A stretch of DNA of 64,000 nucleotides from JAVBWI01 sp036677445 (GTDB lineage: Bacteria > Bacillota > Clostridia > Christensenellales > CAG-138), in the NCBI GenBank assembly GCA_036677445.1, contig JAVBWI010000027.1, positions 1-64,000 of the forward strand, written 5' to 3'. Each line of letters starts with the position of its first letter. Positions within the stretch are counted from its first letter, which is position 1. A model generated the notes under the pieces. The model saw nothing but the letters and a program-made list of their open reading frames with translations. It was not told where the DNA came from and did no database searches. The translations under genes were made by a program, and so were the position numbers. Positions 53,198-62,354 of the stretch are shown piece after piece.

Positions 53198-53425
53198 GTC
53201 GAAAAAGTGCCTTGCGGCACTTTTTCGAGGATTACAGGAACAACCTGTGCCTACGGCGACGGCGACGGCCCGCAGGCCTAGTGTCCGAGGCGTCTCCCGC
53301 CGAGGACCGGCGGTTCCTGAGAGGAAAGCCTTGCGACGCAAGGCTTTACGCCGCCACCGCACATGTCGCTCTTCGGCGGTTCTTAAGCCTCCGGGAGCTG
53401 TGGCCCCCGAAGGGGTCTTTGACAA
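53198..53425 (+). repeat. Structured intergenic repeat, copy C
   Basis: Longest copy. GTCGAAAAAGTGCC/GGCACTTTTTCGA hairpin, AGGAACAACCTGTGCCTACGGC with a later GGTTCCTG, GAGGAAAGCCTTGCG/CGCAAGGCTTTA hairpin, CGCCGCCACCGCACATGTCGC, then AAGCCTCCGGGAG...CCCCCGAAGGGG. Begins three bases after the upstream stop codon. Confidence 0.82.
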
Positions 53426-53468
53426 GCAAAGGCCGCAGACTGATATAGTCGGCGGCCTTTGTTGCTTT

Positions 53469-54731
53469 TTACCCGAACATTATACACACGGCGCTTAAGT
53501 ACCCTTCCCGTCCGTTGGCGACAGCCTTATACCAGCTGCCGGCGACTTCGAGCAGGGTAAGCTCCGTGCCCTCTCCGAGTTCCGCAATTACGCCATAACT
53601 GGTGCCGGGGCCGCTGCGGAAATTGGCAATGATGCCGGGCTTGACCCAGGCTGTCGCATTGACGGGGACGGAGGGCGCCGTAACGGTGCCGCCCGTGCCG
53701 GAGGTACCTGCCGTCAGGTACTTCACGCGCACGTAACCGAAGGTATCCCCCAGCCTTGCGGTGAGCCAGTATTTATCCGCCGTACCGATGACCTCTACCG
53801 CCGCTCCCTTTTCATAGGTGCCCAGCGTAGCCGCGCTTGTGCTGGGCGACTGGTAGAGATACGTTTTATCCTTGGCGACGTAGCTCGCATGCACCGGCTG
53901 CGTCGCGTCGGGGTTCATCAGCAGGTAACGGGTCTGTACATAGCCGAGCTTCCCTTTGGAGGTTTCCACCTTGCACCAGTCAGGCCCCATTTGCAGCACT
54001 TTGACCGTGGCGCCCGCGGAAAGCGTTACGACGGTCGTATCCTTGGTGGAGGAGAAGCCTGTACGCACCGGCACGTTGGAAACCATGACCGTAGCGGCCA
54101 CAATGGCGGGATCCTCCTTATAATCGGCGGGCTGCTTATAGCTGCCGTAGCTGACCTTTTTCGCCTGCAGGGCTTTAATTAGCGCTTCGTTCTTGGCGCG
54201 GTTTTTCGAGATGACGCAGGTGGTGCCCGGCGGGCAATTGTAGAATATCCATTTCGCATGGTCGGGAAGCACGCGCACGCAGCCGTGGGAGAGCGCCTTG
54301 CCCAAACCGTTGTACGCGCTTTTGGACATATCCGTAATGCTCTTGCTGTCATACATGACCGAATGGATATAGACGCCGCGCACAACCTGTGACCAATACT
54401 GCGCATACTGGCCATACGCCACAAAATACCCGAAGCGCTCCTTCAGATGCCCAAGCTTATACGTGCCCGAACCCGTCGGATTTTCGGCGTTGCCCGTGGT
54501 GCACAACCCCTGCAGCACGATCTTGTCGTACAGGCCGGTACTGCTCTTTTCGTACACGGTGATGACCTGATTGATAAGGTCGATATCGATCTGATAGCGG
54601 CTGGGATCGGTGTTGTCGTAATCCACCTTGCTGGTGTAGCCGGATAGCACCTTGGCCTCTGCCGTTTGGGCGGGCAGTAGCGCGGCACACAGCAATACCA
54701 CCGCCACCAGACCCGTCAAAACACGTTTCAT
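53469..54731 (-). CDS. Secreted L,D-transpeptidase (YkuD) with three SH3 modules
   Basis: 420 residues. Signal peptide (KRVLTGLVAVVLLCAALLPAQ) ends near 25 at AEA. A YkuD domain follows with HSVMY and the catalytic SHGCVRVLP. Then three SH3b modules occupy about 205-265, 270-335 and 345-420 (GPGTSYGVIAELGEGTELTL in the last). Crosslinks peptidoglycan stems by 3-3 bonds or anchors proteins; SH3b modules bind wall peptides. The start with AGGAGG ten bases upstream is used. Convergent with the GGDEF/EAL gene. Confidence 0.93.
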   Translation of the reverse strand: MKRVLTGLVAVVLLCAALLPAQTAEAKVLSGYTSKVDYDNTDPSRYQIDIDLINQVITVYEKSSTGLYDKIVLQGLCTTGNAENPTGSGTYKLGHLKERFGYFVAYGQYAQYWSQVVRGVYIHSVMYDSKSITDMSKSAYNGLGKALSHGCVRVLPDHAKWIFYNCPPGTTCVISKNRAKNEALIKALQAKKVSYGSYKQPADYKEDPAIVAATVMVSNVPVRTGFSSTKDTTVVTLSAGATVKVLQMGPDWCKVETSKGKLGYVQTRYLLMNPDATQPVHASYVAKDKTYLYQSPSTSAATLGTYEKGAAVEVIGTADKYWLTARLGDTFGYVRVKYLTAGTSGTGGTVTAPSVPVNATAWVKPGIIANFRSGPGTSYGVIAELGEGTELTLLEVAGSWYKAVANGREGYLSAVCIMFG

Positions 54732-54935
54732 ATGGCATCGTCCTCCTAAATTTGTCATTCGCCGGGAAGCCCGGCGCGGCTTCTTTTACTGTATCAAGTA
54801 TAGACGGCCGGGACAAGCCTTTCGCATGTTTCCCTTACGTTTTAACAAAAAGTTCATGTTTACGCAAAACACACGGCGTATAGTGTGCTTACGCATAATG
54901 CGCCGCTTGCAGAGCATAGGCTGTTGCGGGAGGGA

Positions 54936-55937
54936 ATGCCCTTGCCAAAACGCATATGGACAGGAGTTTTTTGCATGTGTGTCGCCTTGTGTATCGGCCG
55001 CATACTGCTAATTGGCCTTGCGCCGTGCGGCGGGCGCACCGTTCTGCCCGCCGCGCCGTATACCGGTGCAGAGCTCAGGGCGGATCTGCAGGCGCTGCAG
55101 CAAAAGTACCCCGAAGCGCTGGAAATCGAAACCATCGGCTATTCGCGGGAGGGTCGGGCGCTGTACGCCGCGCGCGCGGGCAGCCGGAGCGCCAGGCATC
55201 ACGTGCTGATACAGGCGGGCATCCATGCCAGGGAACATATGACCAGCCTGCTTGTCATGGCGCAGCTCGAGCGCCTGCTGCAGCGCGGCGTGCCGGAGGA
55301 CTTTTGCTTTCATATGCTGCCCGGTACAAACCCGGACGGCGCGGCCATCAGCCAGACCTGCGCGGCTTCCGCCGCGGTCAAGGCCATCTATTGCGACGAC
55401 CGCGCGGCGGGTTTCACCGATTTGCCTCTCGGCGAGTATCTGCGCGAGTGGAAGGCCAATGCCGTTGGCGTGGATTTAAACCGCAATTTTGACGCCGGAT
55501 GGCAGCTGATCGACACACGGCCCGGCCCCTCCTCCGCCAACTACCGTGGTACGTCGCCCGAAAGCGAGCCGGAAACGCAGGCGCTGGTTTCCTATACGCT
55601 GCGCTTCCCCTTTGACGCGACGCTCAGCTACCACGCCACCGGCAGCGAGATATACTACGATTTCGGCTGCAACGCGCCCGTCAACGAGGCGGGGTTGTCA
55701 TTGGCGCGCTCTATCAATCGCCGCACGCGCTACAAGCTGGTGCCGGATGACGGGACTTCCTTTGGCGGCTATAAGGATTGGGCCATACAGGCGCTCTGTA
55801 TCCCGTCGCTCACCGTAGAGATCGGCGTCTCGCCCGCGCCGCTGCCGCTAAGCGAGTACGCCGCCATCTGGCGCAAAAACCGCGATGTGCCATTTATCGT
55901 TGCGAAGTGGGTGAGGCAAAGGGAAAACAAACCTTGA
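54936..55937 (+). CDS. M14-family metallocarboxypeptidase, membrane-anchored
   Basis: 333 residues. An N-terminal hydrophobic segment (GVFCMCVALCIGRILLIG) acts as anchor or signal. Zinc ligands: His and Glu in GIHAREH, third His in LSYHATG; substrate Arg in GVDLNRNF; catalytic Glu in LTVEIG. Bacterial members of this branch cut gamma-D-Glu-diaminopimelate bonds in muropeptides. The start is unsure: this ATG is very close to GGGAGGG, and a TTG six bases later has better spacing. Divergent from the L,D-transpeptidase gene, fitting a wall-remodelling locus. Confidence 0.88.
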   Translation: MPLPKRIWTGVFCMCVALCIGRILLIGLAPCGGRTVLPAAPYTGAELRADLQALQQKYPEALEIETIGYSREGRALYAARAGSRSARHHVLIQAGIHAREHMTSLLVMAQLERLLQRGVPEDFCFHMLPGTNPDGAAISQTCAASAAVKAIYCDDRAAGFTDLPLGEYLREWKANAVGVDLNRNFDAGWQLIDTRPGPSSANYRGTSPESEPETQALVSYTLRFPFDATLSYHATGSEIYYDFGCNAPVNEAGLSLARSINRRTRYKLVPDDGTSFGGYKDWAIQALCIPSLTVEIGVSPAPLPLSEYAAIWRKNRDVPFIVAKWVRQRENKP

Positions 55938-56089
55938 CTTGCTTTACAAAGCATAGCCCGTCGCCTTTATGAAGGCCGATGAAAACGCGAATTGGACAAG
56001 CAGAGTCCGCGCCTACCTGCCGCAGCTTTCATTTTTTACGAACCTTGCAGCAAAACCGCATCCATCTGCGTCATATAAGCAGCCGGGCA

Positions 56090-56641
56090 ATGGGGAAGAA
56101 AAAGCCCGGCGTGCCGGGGGTATTCATTCTGCGGGACGAACGCTTTGAAGCATTGTACACGGCCTGCTCTCCCATGGTGTATTGGACTGCGTACGGGCTG
56201 ACCAACAACCACCACACCGCCTTGGAACTCACACAAACGGTATTTTTAAAAGCGTTTGTGCGGTGGGATACGGTTAACGCGCTTGCGCCCCCGCAGGCAA
56301 GAAGCTGGCTTTACCGCGCGGCAAAGAACGCGGCCATTGACCGTATGCGGCATGAGCGGCGCGAGCTTGCTGCGGAATGCGTGCCCGAACGCGAGGATAT
56401 GGACGTAAGCGCCCTGCCCGAAGCCGCGCTGCTGCAAACGGAAACAACAGAGGCCGTATGGGCGGAAGTGGACGCCCTGCCCAAAGTGTACCGGGAGGCC
56501 GTAGTGCTGCATTATTTTGCCGACCTCACGCAAAAAGAGGCGGCGGAGGCGCTCATGGTTTCCGGGGGCACATACCGTTCCCGCCTGACCCGTGCGCGGG
56601 AGCTTTTAACATCCGCTTTAGGAAAGGAGGAGGCGCTATGA
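56090..56641 (+). CDS. ECF RNA polymerase sigma factor
   Basis: 183 residues. Sigma2 region FEALYTACSPMVYWTAYGLT with LELTQTVFLKAFVRW, and sigma4 region LPKVYREAVVLHYFADLTQKEAAEALMVSGGTYRSRLTRARE. Start chosen for normal length; the ribosome-binding site is weak and an in-frame ATG 37 codons upstream exists. Its stop overlaps the start of the SH3 membrane protein (ATGA), marking a regulatory pair. Confidence 0.88.
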   Translation: MGKKKPGVPGVFILRDERFEALYTACSPMVYWTAYGLTNNHHTALELTQTVFLKAFVRWDTVNALAPPQARSWLYRAAKNAAIDRMRHERRELAAECVPEREDMDVSALPEAALLQTETTEAVWAEVDALPKVYREAVVLHYFADLTQKEAAEALMVSGGTYRSRLTRARELLTSALGKEEAL

Positions 56642-57504
56642 AAGATCAAGTGCAGCTGGACGAACTGCTGTACAACACGGCGGCGGCAAAAACAAACGCC
56701 CTGCCGCTTGCGGATATGCTCGCCCGCGTATACCGCGAGGCGGAGCAGGAAAAGCGGAAAGCGCGGCAAATGCCTCCCTTCAGGCGCATACTTCTCCCTG
56801 CGGCGGCGGCTTGCGCGGCGCTCCTGATCGTTTCCTTTCTGGCCCGCACCGTAGTAGTGGAAGGAAAAACGTATGTTGCATGGAACGGGGCGGTGGAAAT
56901 AGACGGCGTTACGCACCGGATGGATGCATCTTCGGAAAAGACGGCGCTCAGGCGGCTGTTTGATACCAATCAGTATGTGATTGCGGACGATCCTTCGCCC
57001 ACGGGGGATATCATGGTGTTCCCGCCGGAAGCAAAAGAGCAGAAGACCAAACAGGAAACGAAGGTTAAGTATATACAGAAGGCGGTGTCCATGGAGCCTG
57101 TTACCGTATACCCCGTCATCGGCGACCTTGTGGTGCGGGAAGGACCGGATACCGCGTATGCGGAGCTTGCGGAACTATACAGCGGCCAGTGCGTAAAGAA
57201 GGTTGGCATGTACGGCAGATGGGCCATTATTGAGTGGAACGGCGCGCTCGCCTACGCATTTGACGCGTATCTTTTTGAAGCGCCGGAAGAAATCCCCTCT
57301 TATCCGCCGGTAAAGCGGTACGCCACGGAGCCCGTCAATGTGCGCGCGCTGCCGACAAGCAGGGAGGAATCCGCCGTGCTTTACGAATTGCGGACAAATG
57401 AACCCGTTTCCTGTACCGGCGTGATCGGGGAATGGGCGCAGATCGAATGGAAGGGCGGCACGGCGTACGTGTTTACAAAATACCTCAAAAGCAGCGCGTT
57501 CTAG
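56638..57504 (+). CDS. Membrane protein with two SH3-like domains, putative sigma regulator
   Basis: 288 residues: about 50 cytoplasmic residues, one membrane helix (ILLPAAAACAALLIVSFLA), a copper-amine-oxidase-N-like stretch (YVAWNGAVEIDGVTHRMD) and two SH3b-like modules (VYPVIGDLVVREGPDTAYAE; EPVNVRALPTSREESAVL). Overlaps the sigma factor gene and has AAAGGAGG. Inferred to hold the sigma factor and sense the cell wall through its SH3 modules. Which of these parts performs inhibition is not visible. Confidence 0.7.
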   Translation: MKDQVQLDELLYNTAAAKTNALPLADMLARVYREAEQEKRKARQMPPFRRILLPAAAACAALLIVSFLARTVVVEGKTYVAWNGAVEIDGVTHRMDASSEKTALRRLFDTNQYVIADDPSPTGDIMVFPPEAKEQKTKQETKVKYIQKAVSMEPVTVYPVIGDLVVREGPDTAYAELAELYSGQCVKKVGMYGRWAIIEWNGALAYAFDAYLFEAPEEIPSYPPVKRYATEPVNVRALPTSREESAVLYELRTNEPVSCTGVIGEWAQIEWKGGTAYVFTKYLKSSAF

Positions 57505-57526
57505 CGTCCGCCCAGCCGATTTCCGC

Positions 57527-57555
57527 TTTACAAACCCGCGCGCGCCCGTTATAAT
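57527..57555 (+). promoter_or_regulatory. Promoter of ileS
   Basis: -35 TTTACA, 17-base spacer, -10 TATAAT, directly before the T-box leader. Confidence 0.75.
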
Positions 57556-57558
57556 AAA

Positions 57559-57840
57559 GGCTGATTAAAGCGTGGATTGGGATGAGTAGGGTCCGGGTTT
57601 CCCTCACAAGCGAGCCGCGGGCGGTGTAAGCGCGGCGGAGCGGAAGGACCTGAATATCACCCATGAGTGGCCGGGCGAAACGGAGGGCGCAGCCTTTTAC
57701 GAAGTAAGCCGGCACGGGATCGCCCGTTATCGCGATGGCGCGTTATTGCGCGCACAAAATGAGCGGACGCACAAAGCTGCGTCAACTCGGGTGGTACCGC
57801 GTGGAAGTAAAGCCGCGTCCCGATTGGGACGCGGCTTTTT
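57559..57840 (+). ncRNA. T-box riboswitch, isoleucine
   Basis: The leader has AGTA opposite GAATATCAC in stem I, giving ATC (57656-57658) as the specifier codon for Ile tRNA. The T-box CGGGTGGTACCGCG lies at 57788-57801 and the terminator stem AGCCGCGTCCC/GGGACGCGGCT plus T run at 57811-57840. Uncharged tRNA-Ile binding would stabilise the antiterminator and allow ileS transcription. Confidence 0.97.
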
Positions 57841-57844
57841 GCAT

Positions 57845-57877
57845 GTCGGCAAAGTGCCAACCGGCACTTTGCCGAGG
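57845..57877 (+). repeat. Solo hairpin related to the structured repeats (copy D)
   Basis: GTCGGCAAAGTGCC-AACC-GGCACTTTGCCGAGG resembles the first module of copies B and C, without the others. Confidence 0.4.
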
Positions 57878-57992
57878 CTCACTGTCAATGCATAAATGAA
57901 CTTGGTATTTATGGTTAAGGTTTGCGATAGTCTGCATTTTATGTAAACTACGGTAAGCAATAATCGGTAAGCAACCGTTAAGGAGGATGCGC

Positions 57993-60900
57993 ATGTACAA
58001 GAAAGTTCCCACCACGCTGGATTTCGTATCCCGCGAAAAGGACGTGCTGGCGTTCTGGAAGGAAAACAAGGTGTTTGAAAAGAGCACCGGGCACCGCAAG
58101 GGCGCGAAAACCTATACGTTTTTCGACGGCCCGCCGACGGCCAACGGCAAGCCGCATATCGGCCATATACTCACCCGCTGCATAAAGGACATCATTCCCC
58201 GCTACAAGACCATGAAGGGGTACGACGTGCTGCGCAAGGCGGGCTGGGATACGCACGGCCTGCCGGTAGAGCTGGAAGTTGAAAAACAGCTGGGGCTGGA
58301 CGGCAAGGAGCAGATCGAAGCCTACGGCGTAGAGCCCTTCATCAAAAAATGTAAGGAATCCGTTTGGAAGTACAAGGGCGAGTGGGAAGAGATGAGCGAC
58401 CGTGTCGGCTTCTGGGCGGATATGGAAAACCCGTACATCACCTACGACAACGACTACATCGAATCCGAGTGGTGGGCATTAAAGCAGATCTACGAAAAGG
58501 GCCTTCTTTACAAAGGCCATAAGGTCGTGCCCTACTGCCCGCGCTGCGGCACCGCGCTTTCCTCTCACGAGGTGGCCCAAGGATATAAGGACGTAAAGGA
58601 TACCTCGGTCATCGTCAAGTTCAAGGTAAAGGGCGAGGAGAACGCCTACATACTCGCATGGACGACCACGCCCTGGACGCTTCCTTCTAACGTCAGCCTG
58701 TGCGTCAACGCAAAGGAAACGTACGCGCGGGTCAAGGCGGACGGCGTCGTATACATTATGGCGGAATACCTCATTCCCTCCGTGCTGGGCGAAGATGCGG
58801 AAATACTTTCCCGTTTCCCCGGCAAGGATCTGGTGGGCACGGATTACGAGCCGCTGTTCGATTTCCCCGTGAACGCCGGCGGCAAGCGCGGCTGGTATGT
58901 GATGAGCGACGATTACGTTACGCTTACCGACGGCACCGGCGTCGTGCACAACGCGCCCGCCTTCGGTGAAGACGACGCGCGCGTGGGCCGCGAATGGGAC
59001 CTTCCCTTCATACAGCTGGTGGACGCCAAGGGTCACATGACCGGCGGCACGCCGTGGGACGGCATGTATGTCAAGGACGCCGACCACGCCATCATACACG
59101 ATTTGGAGCACAGCGGGCTGCTGTTGCGCGCCATTGGCTTCGAGCACAACTATCCGTTCTGCTGGCGCTGCGACACGCCGCTGATCTACTATGCCCGGAA
59201 GTCCTGGTTTGTGAAAATGACCGCGGTAAAGGAGAAGCTGATTGCCTTCAACCGCCGCGTCAACTGGATTCCCGAAACCATCAAGGAAGGCCGCATGGGC
59301 AACTTTCTGGAGAACGTCATCGACTGGGGCATTTCCCGCGAGCGGTATTGGGGCACCCCGCTGCCGGTGTGGACCTGCTCAAAATGCGGCAAGATCCACG
59401 TGGTGGGCAGCATCGCGGAGCTGCGTGAACTTGGGAAAGACGTACCGGAGGATATCGAGCTGCACAAGCCGTTTATCGACCAGGTGCACCTTTCTTGCCC
59501 CGACTGCGGCGGCGATATGAAGCGCGAGCCGGAGGTTATCGACTGCTGGTTCGACAGCGGCTCCATGCCCTTCGCGCAGTGGCACTATCCGTTTGAAAAC
59601 AAGGATATATTCACGACCCGCTATCCCGCCGATTTTATCAGCGAGGCCATCGACCAGACGCGCGGCTGGTTCTATACGCTGCTCGCGGTATCCACCTGTT
59701 TGTTTGACGACCCTTCCTTCCTCAACTGCATCGTGCTCGGCCATGTGCAGGATAAGGACGGCCGCAAGATGTCCAAGCACCTGGGCAACGTCGTCGACCC
59801 GTGGACGGTGCTCAACAAGCAGGGCGCGGACGCGGTGCGCTGGTACTTTTTCACCGCCTCCATGCCGTGGCTGCCCAACCGCTTCTACGAGGACGCCGTC
59901 AACGAGAGCCAGCGCAAGTTCATGGGAACGCTGTGGAACACCTACGCGTTTTACATACTCTACGCCGAGATCGACAAGTTCGACCCGACGCAGCATAAGC
60001 TGGTACGCGAAAACCTGACCGAAATGGACCGGTGGGTGCTTTCCCGCCTGAACACGCTCACCCGCGAGGTGGACGGGCACCTGGACGCCATGCGCATCAC
60101 CGAGGGCGGCCGCGCGCTGCAGAAGTTCGTTGACGAGCTTTCCAACTGGTATGTGCGCCGCTGCCGCGAACGCTTCTGGGGCAAGGATATGACGCCGGAC
60201 AAGGAAGCCGCGTACATGACGCTGTATACCGTGCTGGAGACGCTCAACCGGCTGTGTGCGCCGTTTGTGCCCTTCCTTGCGGAAGAAATCTACCAGAACC
60301 TGGTGCGCACGGTGGATCAGACCGTTCCCGAAAGCGTGCATCTGTCCGACTACCCTGCGGCCGATGCATCCTTCATCGATTCGGAGCTGGAAAATTGTAT
60401 GGAGCGGGTGCTGGATATCGTGGTGCTGGGCCGCGCGGCGCGCAACACCGCCGCTATCAAGAACCGCCAGCCCATCGCCTGCATGTATGTGCAGGGTGAA
60501 GAGCTGCCCGCGGGCTATGTGGCCATCATCGCGGAGGAGCTCAACGTCAAGGAAGTCCGCTTTGTGGAGGACGCCTCCTCCTTCGTTTCCTACCGCGCCA
60601 AACCCCAGTTGAAGACATTGGGGCCGCGCTATGGCAAGGTGCTGCCCAAGATCAACGCCTACCTTTCCGGCGACGGCGTGGGCGATCTGGTGGTGGCGGC
60701 GCACAACGCGGGGCAGGCGTATACCTTTGAGGTGGACGGCGCAGCCGTATCGCTGGAAAAGGAGGATGTGCTGGTTGAACCCATGCAGAAGGCGGGCTTT
60801 GTGACCGTGACAGAACGCGAGCTTTCCGTTGTGCTGGACACCAACCTGACCCCGGCGCTTATCGACGAAGGGTTCGTGCGCGAGGTGACCAGCAAGGTGC

Positions 60901-61115
60901 AGACCATGCGTAAGGAAGCAGGCTTCGACGTGACCGACCACATCGCGCTCACCTACGCGGGCAACGCGCGCATGGCCGAGATTTTCGCCCGCTTTGGCGC
61001 GGATATCGCCGCGGATACGCTTTCGGACAGCGTAGAGGCCGCAGCACCTCGAGGATATGTGAAGGAGTGGGATATCAACGGCGAGGCCGTCACGCTGGGC
61101 GTGGAAAAGAAGTAG
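57993..61115 (+). CDS. ileS: Isoleucyl-tRNA synthetase, eukaryote-like type (IleRS2)
   Basis: 1040 residues, longer than the common bacterial type (about 920-940). HIGH motif at 55-58 in PPTANGKPHIGH, KMSKH at 592-596, CP1 editing domain between, and a C-terminal region with a beta-rich extension. Length, the ESEWWALKQIYEKGLLYKGHKVVPYCPRC segment and KMSKH fit the IleRS2 clade, which in known cases resists mupirocin. Charges tRNA-Ile. The ATG with GGAGG seven bases upstream is used. Regulated by the T-box. Confidence 0.95.
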   Translation: MYKKVPTTLDFVSREKDVLAFWKENKVFEKSTGHRKGAKTYTFFDGPPTANGKPHIGHILTRCIKDIIPRYKTMKGYDVLRKAGWDTHGLPVELEVEKQLGLDGKEQIEAYGVEPFIKKCKESVWKYKGEWEEMSDRVGFWADMENPYITYDNDYIESEWWALKQIYEKGLLYKGHKVVPYCPRCGTALSSHEVAQGYKDVKDTSVIVKFKVKGEENAYILAWTTTPWTLPSNVSLCVNAKETYARVKADGVVYIMAEYLIPSVLGEDAEILSRFPGKDLVGTDYEPLFDFPVNAGGKRGWYVMSDDYVTLTDGTGVVHNAPAFGEDDARVGREWDLPFIQLVDAKGHMTGGTPWDGMYVKDADHAIIHDLEHSGLLLRAIGFEHNYPFCWRCDTPLIYYARKSWFVKMTAVKEKLIAFNRRVNWIPETIKEGRMGNFLENVIDWGISRERYWGTPLPVWTCSKCGKIHVVGSIAELRELGKDVPEDIELHKPFIDQVHLSCPDCGGDMKREPEVIDCWFDSGSMPFAQWHYPFENKDIFTTRYPADFISEAIDQTRGWFYTLLAVSTCLFDDPSFLNCIVLGHVQDKDGRKMSKHLGNVVDPWTVLNKQGADAVRWYFFTASMPWLPNRFYEDAVNESQRKFMGTLWNTYAFYILYAEIDKFDPTQHKLVRENLTEMDRWVLSRLNTLTREVDGHLDAMRITEGGRALQKFVDELSNWYVRRCRERFWGKDMTPDKEAAYMTLYTVLETLNRLCAPFVPFLAEEIYQNLVRTVDQTVPESVHLSDYPAADASFIDSELENCMERVLDIVVLGRAARNTAAIKNRQPIACMYVQGEELPAGYVAIIAEELNVKEVRFVEDASSFVSYRAKPQLKTLGPRYGKVLPKINAYLSGDGVGDLVVAAHNAGQAYTFEVDGAAVSLEKEDVLVEPMQKAGFVTVTERELSVVLDTNLTPALIDEGFVREVTSKVQTMRKEAGFDVTDHIALTYAGNARMAEIFARFGADIAADTLSDSVEAAAPRGYVKEWDINGEAVTLGVEKK

Positions 61116-61124
61116 GATGATAGG

Positions 61125-61160
61125 TGTGGGAACCTTTTTCGTGAAAAAGGTTCCCACACC
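61125..61160 (+). terminator. Stem-loop after ileS
   Basis: Perfect long stem GTGTGGGAACCTTTTT/AAAAAGGTTCCCACAC with a CGTG loop; T run is inside the stem rather than after it. Confidence 0.55.
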
Positions 61161-61196
61161 CTCTAAAAAGCAAAATTGTTCTGCTTACAAATCCGA

Positions 61197-62354
61197 TCAT
61201 GCATTCAATTCCAGCGCCTCTGTCTGCACCACGCCGTAATTATCCGTTAACGACACGCGTATTTGTACGTCGCCGCCTTCGGGTACGATGAACGGTTCGG
61301 CAAACGCGTTATAAAACATGCACTCGGAATATTGTCCGCTATCCACGGCGCCTTCCGGCGTAAAGCAGGCCGACAAATCGATATTTTGCTCCTGTACCGG
61401 CATGCCGTTCACCATAAGCTGCATGGTGCCGCTGACCGGCCAGTTACTCAGCATCTCGCTGCCCTGCTCACTCGGCGGCCCATTATAGGTTGGCGTGACG
61501 TGCGTCACAATCTGCCCGGATATGCTCCACTGCCCGCCATTCACCGTAACCGATCCGTTATGGGTAAGCCACACGGTCATTTGGTTGCGCTCTTTCAGGC
61601 CATAAACGGTCTCCAGGAGCTGGGTATGGGTTTCGCCATCCTTCTGAAAACCCGCGGACAACCGCATTTCGCTGCTGACAGGCAATGTTATGCTGCATTG
61701 AAACGCCCTCCCCGCGGTGAGCACGCCATCCGCCTCCACGATATCCATACCGGCCGCCGCCGAGAAAACGGCGGTCATGCCCTCCGTATAGGTTCGTGGC
61801 GTAGCCGTGATGTCCAGCGTGACCCGACCGGAGAATGGATCATACGCCGCGACGGAATAAGAATAATCCGCGACAAGGCTGTCCTGCGCCTGCCACGGCA
61901 CTGTGGCGTAGCTGTCAATCCCCTGCGCAGCATTTATTTGAATGGAATCGATACGGCTATTTAACATAGCGACCTGCTGCCGCACCGCATCGGATTGCCG
62001 GTTGAACAACAATATGCCGCCAATCAGAATGATAGCGGCCATACCGGCCAGGCTTAGAATGTATTGCCTTTTCATCTTTTTCAGCTGTACTTCCATACCG
62101 GCAAGCAACGCGTAAAAGCCTTCTGTGGATACTGCCGCCTTGGCTTTGCCGTTTTCCGCGCCTGTCGCAAGCAGTTCATCCACTCCAATGTTAAATAGCT
62201 TACTTAATTCCATCAGGTTGTCGAGCGTCGGTATGGCCGCGCCGGACTCCCATTTGGAAACTGCCTGCCGCGATACGTGCAGAAGCTCGGCTAGCTTTTC
62301 CTGCGAATACCCGGCGGCCTTTCGAAGCTGCTGGATTCGTTCCGCTATTTGCAT
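61197..62354 (-). CDS. XRE-family HTH protein with membrane anchor and outer domain
   Basis: 385 residues. N-terminal HTH_3 (IAERIQQLRKAAGYSQEKL, VSRQAVSKWESGAAIP) at 1-60, a linker, one membrane helix (YILSLAGMAAIILIGGILLF) near 100-120 and an outer, beta-rich domain to the end that I do not recognise. This HTH-transmembrane layout is common in Firmicutes. It might relay an envelope signal, but no partner gene is adjacent. Last base of the ileS region lies just downstream, convergent. Confidence 0.8.
   Translation of the reverse strand: MQIAERIQQLRKAAGYSQEKLAELLHVSRQAVSKWESGAAIPTLDNLMELSKLFNIGVDELLATGAENGKAKAAVSTEGFYALLAGMEVQLKKMKRQYILSLAGMAAIILIGGILLFNRQSDAVRQQVAMLNSRIDSIQINAAQGIDSYATVPWQAQDSLVADYSYSVAAYDPFSGRVTLDITATPRTYTEGMTAVFSAAAGMDIVEADGVLTAGRAFQCSITLPVSSEMRLSAGFQKDGETHTQLLETVYGLKERNQMTVWLTHNGSVTVNGGQWSISGQIVTHVTPTYNGPPSEQGSEMLSNWPVSGTMQLMVNGMPVQEQNIDLSACFTPEGAVDSGQYSECMFYNAFAEPFIVPEGGDVQIRVSLTDNYGVVQTEALELNA

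Noticed and set aside
57541..57570. CTGATTAAA near the ileS promoter as another MITE end
   Set aside because: Only about nine bases match and it lies at the 5' end of the T-box stem; probably chance.
59379..61157. 592-codon open frame antisense to ileS
   Set aside because: Composition is a mirror of the GC-rich sense gene, no ribosome-binding site, no recognisable domain.
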